From DASXTW01 sp036505215 (GTDB lineage: Bacteria; Actinomycetota; UBA4738): 64,000 nucleotides of DNA. The translations under genes and the position numbers were made by a program. A model generated the notes under the pieces. The model searched no databases. It saw nothing but the letters and a program-made list of their open reading frames with translations, and was not told the DNA's origin. Position 1 is the stretch's first letter. Each line of letters begins with the position of its first letter. Location of the stretch: the NCBI GenBank assembly GCA_036505215.1, contig DASXTW010000087.1, positions 1 to 64,000 on the forward strand, written 5' to 3'. Shown one piece after another: positions 39,914-48,415 of the stretch.

Positions 39914-41032
39914 CCCGCCTGCCCGTTTCCTTGAGTGGCGCGGCGGTGGAGCTCGGCCTCGATCAGTTGCTCGATCTCGCCGTCGAGCACCGCGTCGACG
40001 TTGCCAACCTCGACGCCGGTCCGGTGGTCCTTCACCAGCCGGTACGGGTGCAGGACATACGAACGGATCTGCGAGCCGAACTCGATATCCATCTGGTGGC
40101 CGCGGAGCTTCTCGATCTGCTCCAGCCGCTCCCGCCGCATCCGGTCGGCCAGGCGAGCTTTCAGGATCCGCATGGCCACGGCCCGGTTCTGGATCTGTGA
40201 CCGCTCGTTCTGGCACGCGGCTTGGATCCCCGTAGGGATGTGAGTGATGCGCACAGCCGAGTCGGTCACATTCACGTGCTGGCCGCCTGCGCTGGAGGAA
40301 CGAAACGTCTCCACCCGCAGATCCTTGGGATCGATCTCGAAGTCCTCCTCGTCGTCCTCGGGAAGGAGTGGGATGACATCCAGGGAAGCGAACGAGGTGT
40401 GCCGTCGGTGAGCCTGGTCGTACGGCGAGAGCCGGACCAGCCGGTGGACCCCTCGTTCCGCCGACAGCAGGCCGTAGGCGTTGGTTCCCTTCACCGTGAA
40501 CGTCGCGCTCTTGAGCCCGGCCTCCTCGCCCGGGAGGACCTCGTCCAGCTCGGCGTCGAAGCCCTCGCGCTCGGCCCAGCGCAGGTACATGCGGAGCAGC
40601 ATCTCGGCCCAGTCCTGGGAATCGATACCCCCGGCGCCGGCGTGGAGGCTGGCCACGGCGTCGTTGGCGTCGTAGGTACCGGAGAGCAGGTTGGCCAGCT
40701 CGACCCGGTCGAGCTGGGCCTGCATGGCCTCGAGCCTGGAACGCAGCTCGCGGGCCATCTCGGAATCTTCCTCGGAGGAGAGCAACTCGTCCATGATCCG
40801 GACGTCGTCGAGCTCCTTGAAGAGCTTGTCGTAGCGCTCGATGTCGTCGTTCAGCCGGGAGAGCTCGGTGGTCAGGCGCTGGCCCTGGGACGGATCGTCC
40901 CACACACCGGGTTCGAGGAGCTTCTCTTGCAACATGCCGGCGCGGGCGCGCTTGCGCTCGACGTCAAAGGTACTCCTTTGCGCTGGCCACCCTTCGGGCG
41001 AGATCCTCGATGCGGTCGCCGTACTCGCTCAT
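39910..41032 (-). CDS. prfB: Peptide chain release factor 2 with programmed +1 frameshift
   Basis: The product is 373 residues. Translation starts at the ATG at 41032, six bases after the secA stop, and reads 22 codons to CTT TGA (TGA at 40966-40964). The classic RF2 signal is present: an AAGGAG site just before TAC CTT TGA C. After skipping one base the frame runs on at GAC (40965) to 39910. The GGQ loop SSSAGGQHVNVTDS is intact. The codon-recognition tripeptide, normally SPF, is SPY (VRLSPYDQAHRRHTSFA). Low RF2 would favour frameshifting, so expression is autoregulated, as known in other bacteria. Confidence 0.95.
40962..40976 (-). promoter_or_regulatory. RF2 programmed frameshift site
   Basis: The minus strand reads AAGGAGTACCTTTGAC. 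The SD-like AGGAG lies three bases before the slippery CTT, followed by an in-frame TGA with C as the fourth base. It matches the E. coli prfB site except for the SD-like bases and the TAC codon. Confidence 0.95.
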
Positions 41033-41038
41033 GCGGAC

Positions 41039-43735
41039 TCAGGCCGTCATCCCGTGGCACTTCTTGTACTTCTTGCCCGAACCGCACGGGCAGGGGGCGT
41101 TGCGAGGAATCTTGTCCCCGACGGACTGGGCGCTGCCAACTGCGGGGCCCGCCGCGCCCTCGTCACCGTGAGAGAGCTGGACCCGTTGCGGCCGGGGTCG
41201 GGCCGGCTCATCCTGACGCACCAGCTCGACGCGGTAGATGTAGCGAACGAACTCCTCCTGGATGGCCGCCTTCATCTCCTGGAACATGTCGAAGGCCTCG
41301 CGCTGATATTCCACCAGGGGATCGCGCTGGCCGTAGGCGCGGAGCCCGATGCCCTCCTGCAGGTAGTCCATCTCGTACAGGTGCTCGCGCCACTTGTTGT
41401 CGATGATCGAGAGCAGGACCATCCGCTCCAGCTCCCGGAGGATCGGGTCGGCCGCGCTCTCGTCGGTTCCGAGGTCGCGCTCCTTCTGTTCGTACGCCTC
41501 GTAGGCGTCCTGAAGAGCGAGCTCCAGCACCTCCTCGGCGCTGTCGATCTCCTCCAGCGCGGCCTTGGTCAGCCGGGTCGGGTACACCGACGACAGCGCG
41601 GCCACCAGGCCCTCCAGGTCCCACTCCTCGGGGTAGACGTCCTTCGAGACGTACTGTCCGACCGTCTGTTCGATCACCTCGGACACGTACTCCAGCGCCT
41701 CTTCCTTGAGGTCTCGTCCCTCCAGGATCTTCCGGCGTTCCCCGTAGATCACCTTGCGCTGGGTGTTCATGACCTCGTCGTACTTCAGAACGTTCTTGCG
41801 GATCTCGAAGTTCTGCTCCTCGACGTTCTTCTGCGCGGTCTCGATGGCCCGAGTCACCAACTTGGCCTGGATGGGCTCGTCCTCCGGCCAGTTGAATCGA
41901 TCCATGATCTTTCCGATCCGGTCGGAGGCGAACAGACGCATCAGGTCGTCCCCCAACGACAGGTAGAAGCGTGACTCACCGGGGTCCCCCTGGCGGCCGG
42001 ACCGGCCTCGGAGCTGGTTGTCGATCCGCCGCGACTCGTGTCGCTCGGTGCCCAGGACGTACAGGCCACCCAGCTCGACCACCTCGTCGTGCTCGGCGTC
42101 GGTCTGCTTCTTGAACTTCTCGTAGATCGGCCGGTACTCGGCCTCGTAGTCCTCGCGCTCCTCAGGATCCATCTCGAACAGCAGGTAGCGATCGTTGTCG
42201 AAGCCGCGGGCGGCCATCTCCTGGCGGGCCAGGTACTCGGGGTTGCCGCCGAGCAGGATGTCCACGCCTCGGCCGGCCATGTTCGTGGCCACGGTGACCG
42301 CGCCCCGGCGCCCGGCCTGGGCCACGATCATCGCCTCCTTCTCGTGCTGCTTGGCGTTCAGGACGTGGTGGGGAATCCCTCGTCGGTTCAAGTACCCCGA
42401 CAGCCGCTCGGACTTCTCGATGGAGACCGTGCCCACAAGGATCGGCTGCCCCTGCTCGTTGCGCTCCACGATGTCCTCGGTCACGGCCCGCCACTTGGCG
42501 TCCTCGTTCTTGTAGATCAGGTCCTGCTGGTCGGTCCGGATCATGGGCCGGTTCGTGGGGACGTCGTTGACGGAGAGCTTGTAGACCTCCTCGAACTCAC
42601 GGGCCTGGGTCCTGGCGGTGCCGGTCATGCCGGCCAGCTTCTCGTACATCCGAAAGTAGTTCTGGATGGTGATGGTGGCCAGGGTCTGGTTCTCTTCCTT
42701 GACCCTGACGCTCTCCTTCGCCTCGATGGCTTGGTGCAGACCCTCCGAGTACCGACGCCCTTCCAGGACCCGCCCGGTGAACTCGTCGACGATCTTCACC
42801 TCGCCCTGGGTCACGATGTAGTCGACGTCCCGCTTGTACAGCTCCTTGGCCCGGATCGCGTTGTACAGGTAGTGGACGAGCGGGGTGTTCACGTGATCGA
42901 AGAGGTTCTCGATCCCGAGTTCCTTCTCGACCTTCTCCACCCCGGGTTCCAGGACCGAGACGGTGCGCTTCTGCTCATCGACCTCGTAGTCGACGTCACG
43001 CCGGAGACGCGGTCCCATCCGGGCGAAGGTCTGATACCACTTCGCCGAGTCGGCCACCATGCCGCTGATGATCAGGGGGGTCCTGGCCTCATCGATGAGG
43101 ATGGAGTCCACCTCGTCCACGATGGCGAAGTGATGCCCCCGCTGGACCATATCCGCGGTCTGCATGGCCATGTTGTCCCTGAGGTAGTCGAACCCGAACT
43201 CACTGTTGGTGCCGTACGTGATGTCGGCGGCGTAGGCCGGGCGACGCTGCTCCGGAGACATCTGGGCCTGGATCAGGCCGACAGAGATCCCCAGCGCCCG
43301 GTAGATCGGCCCCATCCACTCCGAGTCGCGCTTGGCCAGATAGTCGTTGACCGTGACCAGGTGGACCCCGTTTCCCCCCAGGGCGTTCAGGTATGTGGGC
43401 AGGGTCGAGACCAGCGTCTTTCCTTCACCGGTCTTCATCTCGGCGATCCTGCCCTCGTGGAGGACGACACCGCCCATGAGCTGGACGTCGAAATGACGCT
43501 GCCCGATCGTTCGCTTGGCCGCCTCCCGGACCAGGGCGAAGGCCTCGGGGATCAGGTCGTCAGGCTGCTCGCCCTCGCCCAGCCGCCGCTTGAACTCGTC
43601 GGTCTTCCCGATGATCTCGGCGTCGGACAGCTCCTCGATCTCATGCTCGAAGGAGTTGATCAGCCGAACGTATTCCTCCAGGCGCTTCCGCCTGCGCCCT
43701 TCGCCTAATTGTCCGAGCTTCTCCAGACCAACCAA
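41039..43735 (-). CDS. secA: Preprotein translocase ATPase SecA
   Basis: The 898-residue motor of the Sec pathway. It starts with TTG at 43735, with GGAG about nine bases upstream. Walker A: AEMKTGEGKTLVSTLP near residue 98. DEAD-type motif: IVDEVDSILIDEARTPLIIS. Helicase C-terminal motifs: NMAGRGVDILLGG, RGRSGRQGDPGES. The C-terminal zinc finger NAPCPCGSGKKYKKCHG is present. The TGA is six bases from the prfB start. It is the single secA seen here; actinobacteria often carry a second one elsewhere. Confidence 0.99.
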   Translation of the reverse strand: MVGLEKLGQLGEGRRRKRLEEYVRLINSFEHEIEELSDAEIIGKTDEFKRRLGEGEQPDDLIPEAFALVREAAKRTIGQRHFDVQLMGGVVLHEGRIAEMKTGEGKTLVSTLPTYLNALGGNGVHLVTVNDYLAKRDSEWMGPIYRALGISVGLIQAQMSPEQRRPAYAADITYGTNSEFGFDYLRDNMAMQTADMVQRGHHFAIVDEVDSILIDEARTPLIISGMVADSAKWYQTFARMGPRLRRDVDYEVDEQKRTVSVLEPGVEKVEKELGIENLFDHVNTPLVHYLYNAIRAKELYKRDVDYIVTQGEVKIVDEFTGRVLEGRRYSEGLHQAIEAKESVRVKEENQTLATITIQNYFRMYEKLAGMTGTARTQAREFEEVYKLSVNDVPTNRPMIRTDQQDLIYKNEDAKWRAVTEDIVERNEQGQPILVGTVSIEKSERLSGYLNRRGIPHHVLNAKQHEKEAMIVAQAGRRGAVTVATNMAGRGVDILLGGNPEYLARQEMAARGFDNDRYLLFEMDPEEREDYEAEYRPIYEKFKKQTDAEHDEVVELGGLYVLGTERHESRRIDNQLRGRSGRQGDPGESRFYLSLGDDLMRLFASDRIGKIMDRFNWPEDEPIQAKLVTRAIETAQKNVEEQNFEIRKNVLKYDEVMNTQRKVIYGERRKILEGRDLKEEALEYVSEVIEQTVGQYVSKDVYPEEWDLEGLVAALSSVYPTRLTKAALEEIDSAEEVLELALQDAYEAYEQKERDLGTDESAADPILRELERMVLLSIIDNKWREHLYEMDYLQEGIGLRAYGQRDPLVEYQREAFDMFQEMKAAIQEEFVRYIYRVELVRQDEPARPRPQRVQLSHGDEGAAGPAVGSAQSVGDKIPRNAPCPCGSGKKYKKCHGMTA

Positions 43736-43840
43736 TGAAAACTCCTAAGGGGTTGTTCAGGGGACCGACTCCCGATTATAGGGTCGGCCTCTGAGAGAAA
43801 CGCCTGAGCACCGTCGAACCTTCCCGAAGGGTCCATGTCG

Positions 43841-43948
43841 GGGGGCTACCGCTCGGCTTCGCCTCGCTACTTGAGCCCCCCGAACCCCCGGGCGGGGGGC
43901 TACCGCTCGGCTTCGCCTCGCTACCTTGAGCTCCCGAACCCCCCGGCG
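43841..43948. repeat. Two tandem copies of a 54-bp GC-rich palindromic element
   Basis: The unit begins GGGGGCTACCGCTCGGCTTC and ends around CCCGAACCCCC. It occurs at 43841 and 43895, with one or two differences between copies. Each unit carries an internal stem (GGGGGGCT ... AGCCCCCC). It fills the gap between the response regulator and secA, both on the minus strand. Related partial motifs occur near 45061 and 53716-53765. Confidence 0.8.
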
Positions 43949-43952
43949 GGGC

Positions 43953-44645
43953 TTACTTGATCTCGAGGAGCTTCTCGCGGACGGCGTACACCACCGCCTC
44001 CATCCGGGAATGGAGGTGCAGCTTCTCCAAGATGTTGCGGATGTGGTTTTTCACCGTGTTCTCGGAGATGAACAACTGCTTGGCGATGTCCCGATTGTTC
44101 AGGCCCTGGGCCACCAGCTTGAGCACTTCCATCTCCCGCTCGGTGAGCCGGGGGGCAGGGAGCTGTTGGCGCTCATCGGCCCGCCTGGACATGGCAGCGA
44201 ACTCGGCGAGCAGCTTGGCCGCCATCGAGGGAGAGATCCTGGACTGGCCCGCCCACACCGACCTGACCGCGCCGGCCACCTCGTCGATCGAGATCTCCTT
44301 GAGGAGGTAGCCGGCGGCGCCTGCCTTGATGGCGTCGTACAGATCGGCCTCCTCGTCGGAGATCGTGAGCATCAGGATCTTCACGTGGGGCAGGAGCTCC
44401 TTGATCTGCTGGGTTGCCTCGATCCCGGAGCGATGGGGCATCCGAACGTCCATCAGGATCACGTCCGGCATGGTCTCCTGGGCCTTCTGGACCGCCTCGT
44501 TCCCGTCCCCGGCCTCGCCGACCACCTCGATGTCCTTCTCCTGCTTGAGGACCATCTGGAGGCCCCGCCGGAAGAGGGCATGGTCGTCGACGATCAAGAC
44601 CTTGAGCCTCTCGACGTCGGCTTTGGTAGCCGATTCCTTGGCCAC
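43953..44645 (-). CDS. NarL/FixJ-family response regulator
   Basis: A two-domain DNA-binding response regulator. The receiver domain has VLIVDDHALFRRGLQMVL, the phospho-acceptor in ILMDVRMPHRSG, and LMLTISDEEADLYDAIKAGA with the conserved Lys (YLLKEIS). The C-terminal LuxR-type HTH reads LTEREMEVLKLVAQGLNNRD and LFISENTVKNHIRNILEKL. The GTG at 44645 behind a G-run is preferred; frames remain open to 44696. No kinase is adjacent, so it is an orphan. It sits just downstream of hpf, a position seen in other actinobacteria. Confidence 0.92.
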   Translation of the reverse strand: MAKESATKADVERLKVLIVDDHALFRRGLQMVLKQEKDIEVVGEAGDGNEAVQKAQETMPDVILMDVRMPHRSGIEATQQIKELLPHVKILMLTISDEEADLYDAIKAGAAGYLLKEISIDEVAGAVRSVWAGQSRISPSMAAKLLAEFAAMSRRADERQQLPAPRLTEREMEVLKLVAQGLNNRDIAKQLFISENTVKNHIRNILEKLHLHSRMEAVVYAVREKLLEIK

Positions 44646-44717
44646 GGACCCCCCGGGTCCTAGTGGGGACGGCATGATCCGGATTGCGTGCCCCATGAGA
44701 ACTAGTCTTGGGAGATT

Positions 44718-45041
44718 CTAGACCATCGGTCCAGCCTGTCGGCGATCCCGGAGCTTCCCTCGGTACCTGGTTATCTGGCGCTCCAGTCGCTGGATCACCT
44801 GGTCGAGTGCTGTGTCGACGTCCTGGCCGGAGCCCGCCGCTCGAAAGACGTGCCTGGCGGTATCGCACGCCACCTCGACCCGATGGCTGCCGTTGATCCG
44901 AGGGTTGTGCTCCTGGGTGACCTCGATCTCCAGCCGTCTGACCCTGGGTTCGAGCCGCGCGATCTTGGCCGTCTTGTGCTCGGCCGTCTTTCGGATCTGA
45001 TCCGTTATGCGGACTCCTCGGCCCTTGAGGACGAGATCCAC
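44718..45041 (-). CDS. hpf: Ribosome hibernation-promoting factor, short form
   Basis: A 107-residue protein of the HPF/RaiA family, which inactivates idle 70S ribosomes. It starts with GTG behind GGGAGGG. Family features: LVLKGRGVRITDQIRKTAEH and the RVEVACDTARHVFRA strand with the VIQRLERQITRYRGKLRDR helix. It lacks the long C-terminal dimerisation domain of typical Firmicute and many actinobacterial HPFs. Confidence 0.9.
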   Translation of the reverse strand: MDLVLKGRGVRITDQIRKTAEHKTAKIARLEPRVRRLEIEVTQEHNPRINGSHRVEVACDTARHVFRAAGSGQDVDTALDQVIQRLERQITRYRGKLRDRRQAGPMV

Positions 45042-45046
45042 TCGTC

Positions 45047-45286
45047 ATCCCTCCCTTTCCGGGGGTCTACGTTCGGCTTCGGGCGGAGGTGCGAAACGGC
45101 TCCCACCTGGCTGACCTGGTCTTTGGCCCCACACTCGCCTGCGGAGGGGTTCGCCGCCGAAGAGGCGGTTTAGCGCCTTCTCCCGAGCGGCAAGGCCGCG
45201 CGGGGCAGGACTTACATCTAAGCCGCACCATGCTCAGCGACCAACGGTCGCCTTACGTGGGTCGTTTCGCCTGCGACTAGCATCGA
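45047..45286 (-). other. Intergenic region with several stable hairpins, no ORF
   Basis: The 240 bases between comF and hpf carry GCGACC-AAC-GGTCGC (45237-45251), CCGCC-GAAGA-GGCGG (45154-45168) and a longer-range GGTGC/GCACC pairing. The first hairpin is a plausible comF terminator. The rest is denser in pairing potential than a plain promoter region. I compared it by eye with SRP RNA, RNase P RNA, 6S, T-box, c-di-AMP and cobalamin elements and saw no match. Confidence 0.35.
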
Positions 45287-46060
45287 CTACCGGGAGGACC
45301 TCCCCCGGGCAACCACAGACCCAGGCGGGAACCTAGCCGGATTATAACAACGGCCCGGGACGCCCCCTCCCAGAGACCTCGCGGCCGTGAGGACGCCGAC
45401 TTCGGCTGCGCCCGCCCTGCGCAGCACGGTGGCGCACTCGGCCGCCGTTGCTCCACTCGTGAGCACGTCGTCCACGAGCACGACTCGGACGGATTGCACC
45501 GGCCCGGCTGCGGCGAAGGCGCCTTGCAGAGCCCGGCGTCGTTCCGGCCCGGCCCTGCGGGCCTGGGGTGCCGTCTCAACAGCCCGGCGGAGGAGCGCTC
45601 GCACCGGCCACCCGGCCAGCGCCCCGACCGCGAGAGCCAGCACTTCGGCCTGGTCGTACCCGCGCTCCCGCCTGCGTCGCGCTCCAAGCGGCACCCACGT
45701 CACGACCGATGGCTCATCCTGCCCACCGGCTCCGCCGACCGGCGGCGCGCGGGCCAGGGCTTCCACCATCGAAGGTGCGAACGCCTGGGCCACGTGCGAA
45801 AGACCCGAGAACTTGAGGCGCAAGAGCGCAGACCGGACCGGCCCCTCGTAGAGGAACGCCGAGCGAGACCAGCCGATGACCGAAGGGGGGCAATCGCCGC
45901 ACATCCCGATCCAGTCCTCGAGCGGCCGTCCGCATCGCCGGCAACCGGGAGGGGCCAGCAGGGCAACGCGGGCCGCGCAGCCCGGGCAGAAGGGCCAGGA
46001 GCGGTGGCCGCACCCGACGCATCGTTTGGGGAAAAGGACATCCAGCAGCCGGTCCAGCAT
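45287..46060 (-). CDS. comF: ComF-family phosphoribosyltransferase-like protein
   Basis: A 257-residue ComF family member. The N-terminal zinc-ribbon has CVGCGHRSWPFCPGC and CRRCGRPL ... CGDC pairs. The core phosphoribosyltransferase motif VRVVLVDDVLTSGATAAECA is intact. ComF proteins are linked to DNA uptake in competent bacteria, but in actinobacteria their role is open. In mycobacteria the comF-like gene also lies near hpf and secA. The C-terminal tail is basic and probably disordered. Confidence 0.9.
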   Translation of the reverse strand: MLDRLLDVLFPKRCVGCGHRSWPFCPGCAARVALLAPPGCRRCGRPLEDWIGMCGDCPPSVIGWSRSAFLYEGPVRSALLRLKFSGLSHVAQAFAPSMVEALARAPPVGGAGGQDEPSVVTWVPLGARRRRERGYDQAEVLALAVGALAGWPVRALLRRAVETAPQARRAGPERRRALQGAFAAAGPVQSVRVVLVDDVLTSGATAAECATVLRRAGAAEVGVLTAARSLGGGVPGRCYNPARFPPGSVVARGRSSR

Positions 46061-46129
46061 GCCCGAAGGCTAGCGGCCGCCACCGACAACTCGCCCCGGT
46101 TGACCGACGTGTCGCTGCGGCGGAGGCGG

Positions 46130-46855
46130 TCAGGGAATCTGCAACGACAACGGATCGCCGGCCTCGCCGGACGGAATCTTCATCACCACCTGGAGCGAAT
46201 GGACGGAGCGCATCAAAGGGTACGTGACCGTGCGTCGCTCGCCAGGGCCTCGTGGCTCCGACAGCCTAGACCCCGCTTCGTCTGGAAGCCTCTCGAGCTC
46301 GGCCCCGTCGGCCATCAATACGGCCCAGGCCCCGCCGTCGGGCCCCTCCACGGCCGCCGCGTCGCCGGACCCCTTCGGCTGCCACAACACCGCAGCGGAG
46401 TCCCACCCGAGCTCCACGCGCTCCACATGAAAGGACAGATCGCCTGCCCGAAAAAGCTTCGCGACATGGATGGTTCCCTTGCGCACGTCGCTCCGCGGCC
46501 AGGGGATAGTGAACGGACGACCTGAGTAGGGATACGACCTGCCCCCGTCGACCCGCAGGGACGACTCGACCATGTACCAGGACGCTTCCATCTCCGACAC
46601 GGCGACTTCGAACGGGACGAAGAGGTCTCGGTTGGGGGCCACGTCCAGGAGCCGGTCTTCGAGGACGATGGGCATTGCCGGGCCGGCCGGGATCCGGGCC
46701 ACCCTGGCCCAGTCGAACTTGACCGCGTGGGGATCCCCGTCTCCTCCCTTGAGCACGAAGGCGCCCTTGATCGAGGCGGGGAACCGTTCGAACCGAATCT
46801 GGACGCGCACCGGCAACTCGCCCAAGCCGGTGGCGTCCCGGTCTGCGCTCTTCAC
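46130..46855 (-). CDS. Conserved hypothetical beta-rich protein
   Basis: A 241-residue protein starting with GTG at 46855, overlapping the mtnA stop (GTGA). There is no signal peptide, membrane helix or cysteine motif. The sequence alternates short hydrophobic strands with polar turns (VQIRFERFPASIKGAFVLKG, DLSFHVERVELGWDSAAVLW), suggesting an all-beta or mixed fold. I do not recognise the family. The overlap with mtnA suggests shared expression. Confidence 0.75.
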   Translation of the reverse strand: MKSADRDATGLGELPVRVQIRFERFPASIKGAFVLKGGDGDPHAVKFDWARVARIPAGPAMPIVLEDRLLDVAPNRDLFVPFEVAVSEMEASWYMVESSLRVDGGRSYPYSGRPFTIPWPRSDVRKGTIHVAKLFRAGDLSFHVERVELGWDSAAVLWQPKGSGDAAAVEGPDGGAWAVLMADGAELERLPDEAGSRLSEPRGPGERRTVTYPLMRSVHSLQVVMKIPSGEAGDPLSLQIP

Positions 46856-47982
46856 GCCGGAACCTCCGTTGCGATCCCCGAGCCCTCCCCCGGCCCAGCG
46901 CCCCGGCGGGCCAGACGCTTCAAAGAGGACGGGTACGGAGGCCGGATAACCCCCCGGTCGGTGACGATGGCGGTGATGAGCGCGGCGGGAGTGACGTCGA
47001 ACGCGAGGTTGAGCGCCGGTGTGCGCTCGGGGGCGAACGGGACCCCGAGGGGCTCTGTGACCTCACGCGGGTCGCGCTCCTCGATGACGACGGCTTCGCC
47101 GGTCGGCGTGTCGAGGTCGACGCTGGAGAAGGGGGCCGCGACATAGAACGGGATCCGATGATGGGCGGCCAGCACCGCCAGCGGGTACGTGCCCACCTTG
47201 TTGACCACGTCCCCGTTCTCGGCGATCCGGTCAGCCCCGACCACGACGGCATCCACCAGTCCGCTGGCCATGAGCGACCCCGCCGCTGCGTCCGGCACCA
47301 GCGTCATCGGCACCTCGAAGCGCTGCAGCTCCCACGCGGTGAGCCGGGCCCCCTGGAGGACGGGCCTCGTCTCATCAACCCAGACGTGGATGTGCTTGCC
47401 CATGTGGTGGGCCGCCGCAATGACCCCCTGGGCGGTTCCCCACCCTCCTGTGGCCAGCGCGCCCGTGTTGCAGTGGGTGAGGACGTTCGCCTTCTCTGGA
47501 AGCAGCTCGCCACCGAGGCGTCCGATCTCCTCGCACGAGGCTTCGTCCTCGAGGGCAATCCTGGTGGCCTCTTCCATCACCACACGACGCACGATGCTCG
47601 CTCCCTCCCGGCCTTTCGCGACATCGGATCGGGCTGCTCGATCGGCCACCTGTGTGATCCTGTCCACCGCCCATGAGATGTTCGCAGCAGTCGGCCGGCT
47701 CGCGTTCAGCAGCTTTCCGGCTCGGGCCAGATCGCGGAGGACACCGCTCGGTCCTCGCGCCTTCGAATGACGAGCGGCGAGGGCCATCCCGTAGGCTGCG
47801 GCGATCCCGAGGAGCGGGGCACCTCGAACCGCCATCGTCCTGATCGCCTCGGCCACGTCCTCGGGCATGCGAGCCCTGAGATATCGCTCCGCCCGAGGAA
47901 GCCTCCGCTGGTCCAGGATCCGCACGATCCCGCCGGCCCACTCCACCGGCGTCACGGGGACCTTGCCTGCGAACTCTCTCAC
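46852..47982 (-). CDS. mtnA: S-methyl-5-thioribose-1-phosphate isomerase (or eIF-2B-like ribose-1-phosphate isomerase)
   Basis: A 376-residue enzyme predicted to convert methylthioribose-1-phosphate into methylthioribulose-1-phosphate. The catalytic cysteine is in THCNTGALATGGWGTAQG and the aspartate in VVGADRIAENGDVVNKVGTY. The N-terminal segment LDQRRLPRAERYLRARMPED is typical of MtnA. It starts with GTG at 47982, overlapping the TGA of the aldolase-like gene. Related ribose-1-phosphate isomerases share this fold, so the exact substrate is an inference. MtnK, MtnB, MtnC and MtnD are not in the window. Confidence 0.9.
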   Translation of the reverse strand: MREFAGKVPVTPVEWAGGIVRILDQRRLPRAERYLRARMPEDVAEAIRTMAVRGAPLLGIAAAYGMALAARHSKARGPSGVLRDLARAGKLLNASRPTAANISWAVDRITQVADRAARSDVAKGREGASIVRRVVMEEATRIALEDEASCEEIGRLGGELLPEKANVLTHCNTGALATGGWGTAQGVIAAAHHMGKHIHVWVDETRPVLQGARLTAWELQRFEVPMTLVPDAAAGSLMASGLVDAVVVGADRIAENGDVVNKVGTYPLAVLAAHHRIPFYVAAPFSSVDLDTPTGEAVVIEERDPREVTEPLGVPFAPERTPALNLAFDVTPAALITAIVTDRGVIRPPYPSSLKRLARRGAGPGEGSGIATEVPA

Positions 47983-48407
47983 CCTCCAGCCGCTCCCTTG
48001 TCGCGGGCCTGGCGCACGGTCAGTTCGACCGCGCGCATCAGCGAGGTGGCGAACACGTAGACGCCATGCTCGCCCGAGATCACCTCTCCTCCCGGAACCG
48101 TGCCCGGCGGGTGGGCATGGACCACGGCCCCCCGGCCTCGTTCCCGATACAGGCGACGGTGCACGGCAAGATCGCTGGACGCCCCGTCCAGGGCGGCCTC
48201 CAGCGGTCCGGCCACGAGGTGCTGCATATCCAGCCCATCCAGAGGAGCTCCCGCACGCGTGATCACGATCGTCGTCCCGTCGAACGTCGAGAGGTTTCCT
48301 TCCGTCCCCCTGACCAGCCCGAGCGAGAAGAGGGCCCGGCCGGCCGAGCGAAAGGGATCAGTCGCTGGCTCGGCGTCGGTTCGCTTCGTGCTCCTCCGCG
48401 CCGTCAC
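47979..48407 (-). CDS. Compact class II aldolase/adducin-family protein
   Basis: About 142 residues from a GTG at 48407, nine bases from the ahcY stop. The class II aldolase features GLVRGTEGNLSTF, IVITRAGAPLDGL and the zinc pair AVVHAHPPGTV are present, as is the later HGVYVFATSLMRAVELTV. Compared with FucA-type enzymes (about 210 residues) roughly 40 residues between the zinc pair and the third histidine are missing. The usual acidic residue reads ASSD instead of SSE. A truncated aldolase, an MtnB-like dehydratase or a 5-deoxyribulose-1-phosphate aldolase are all possible. It lies with mtnA and ahcY. Confidence 0.7.
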   Translation of the reverse strand: MTARRSTKRTDAEPATDPFRSAGRALFSLGLVRGTEGNLSTFDGTTIVITRAGAPLDGLDMQHLVAGPLEAALDGASSDLAVHRRLYRERGRGAVVHAHPPGTVPGGEVISGEHGVYVFATSLMRAVELTVRQARDKGAAGG

Positions 48408-48415
48408 AATTCGGT

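Noticed and set aside
45090..45125. ACCAGGTCAG, as found in SRP RNA, on the minus strand between comF and hpf
   Set aside because: The essential GGAAGG ... AGCA SRP domain IV core is absent, so a 4.5S RNA call would be wrong.
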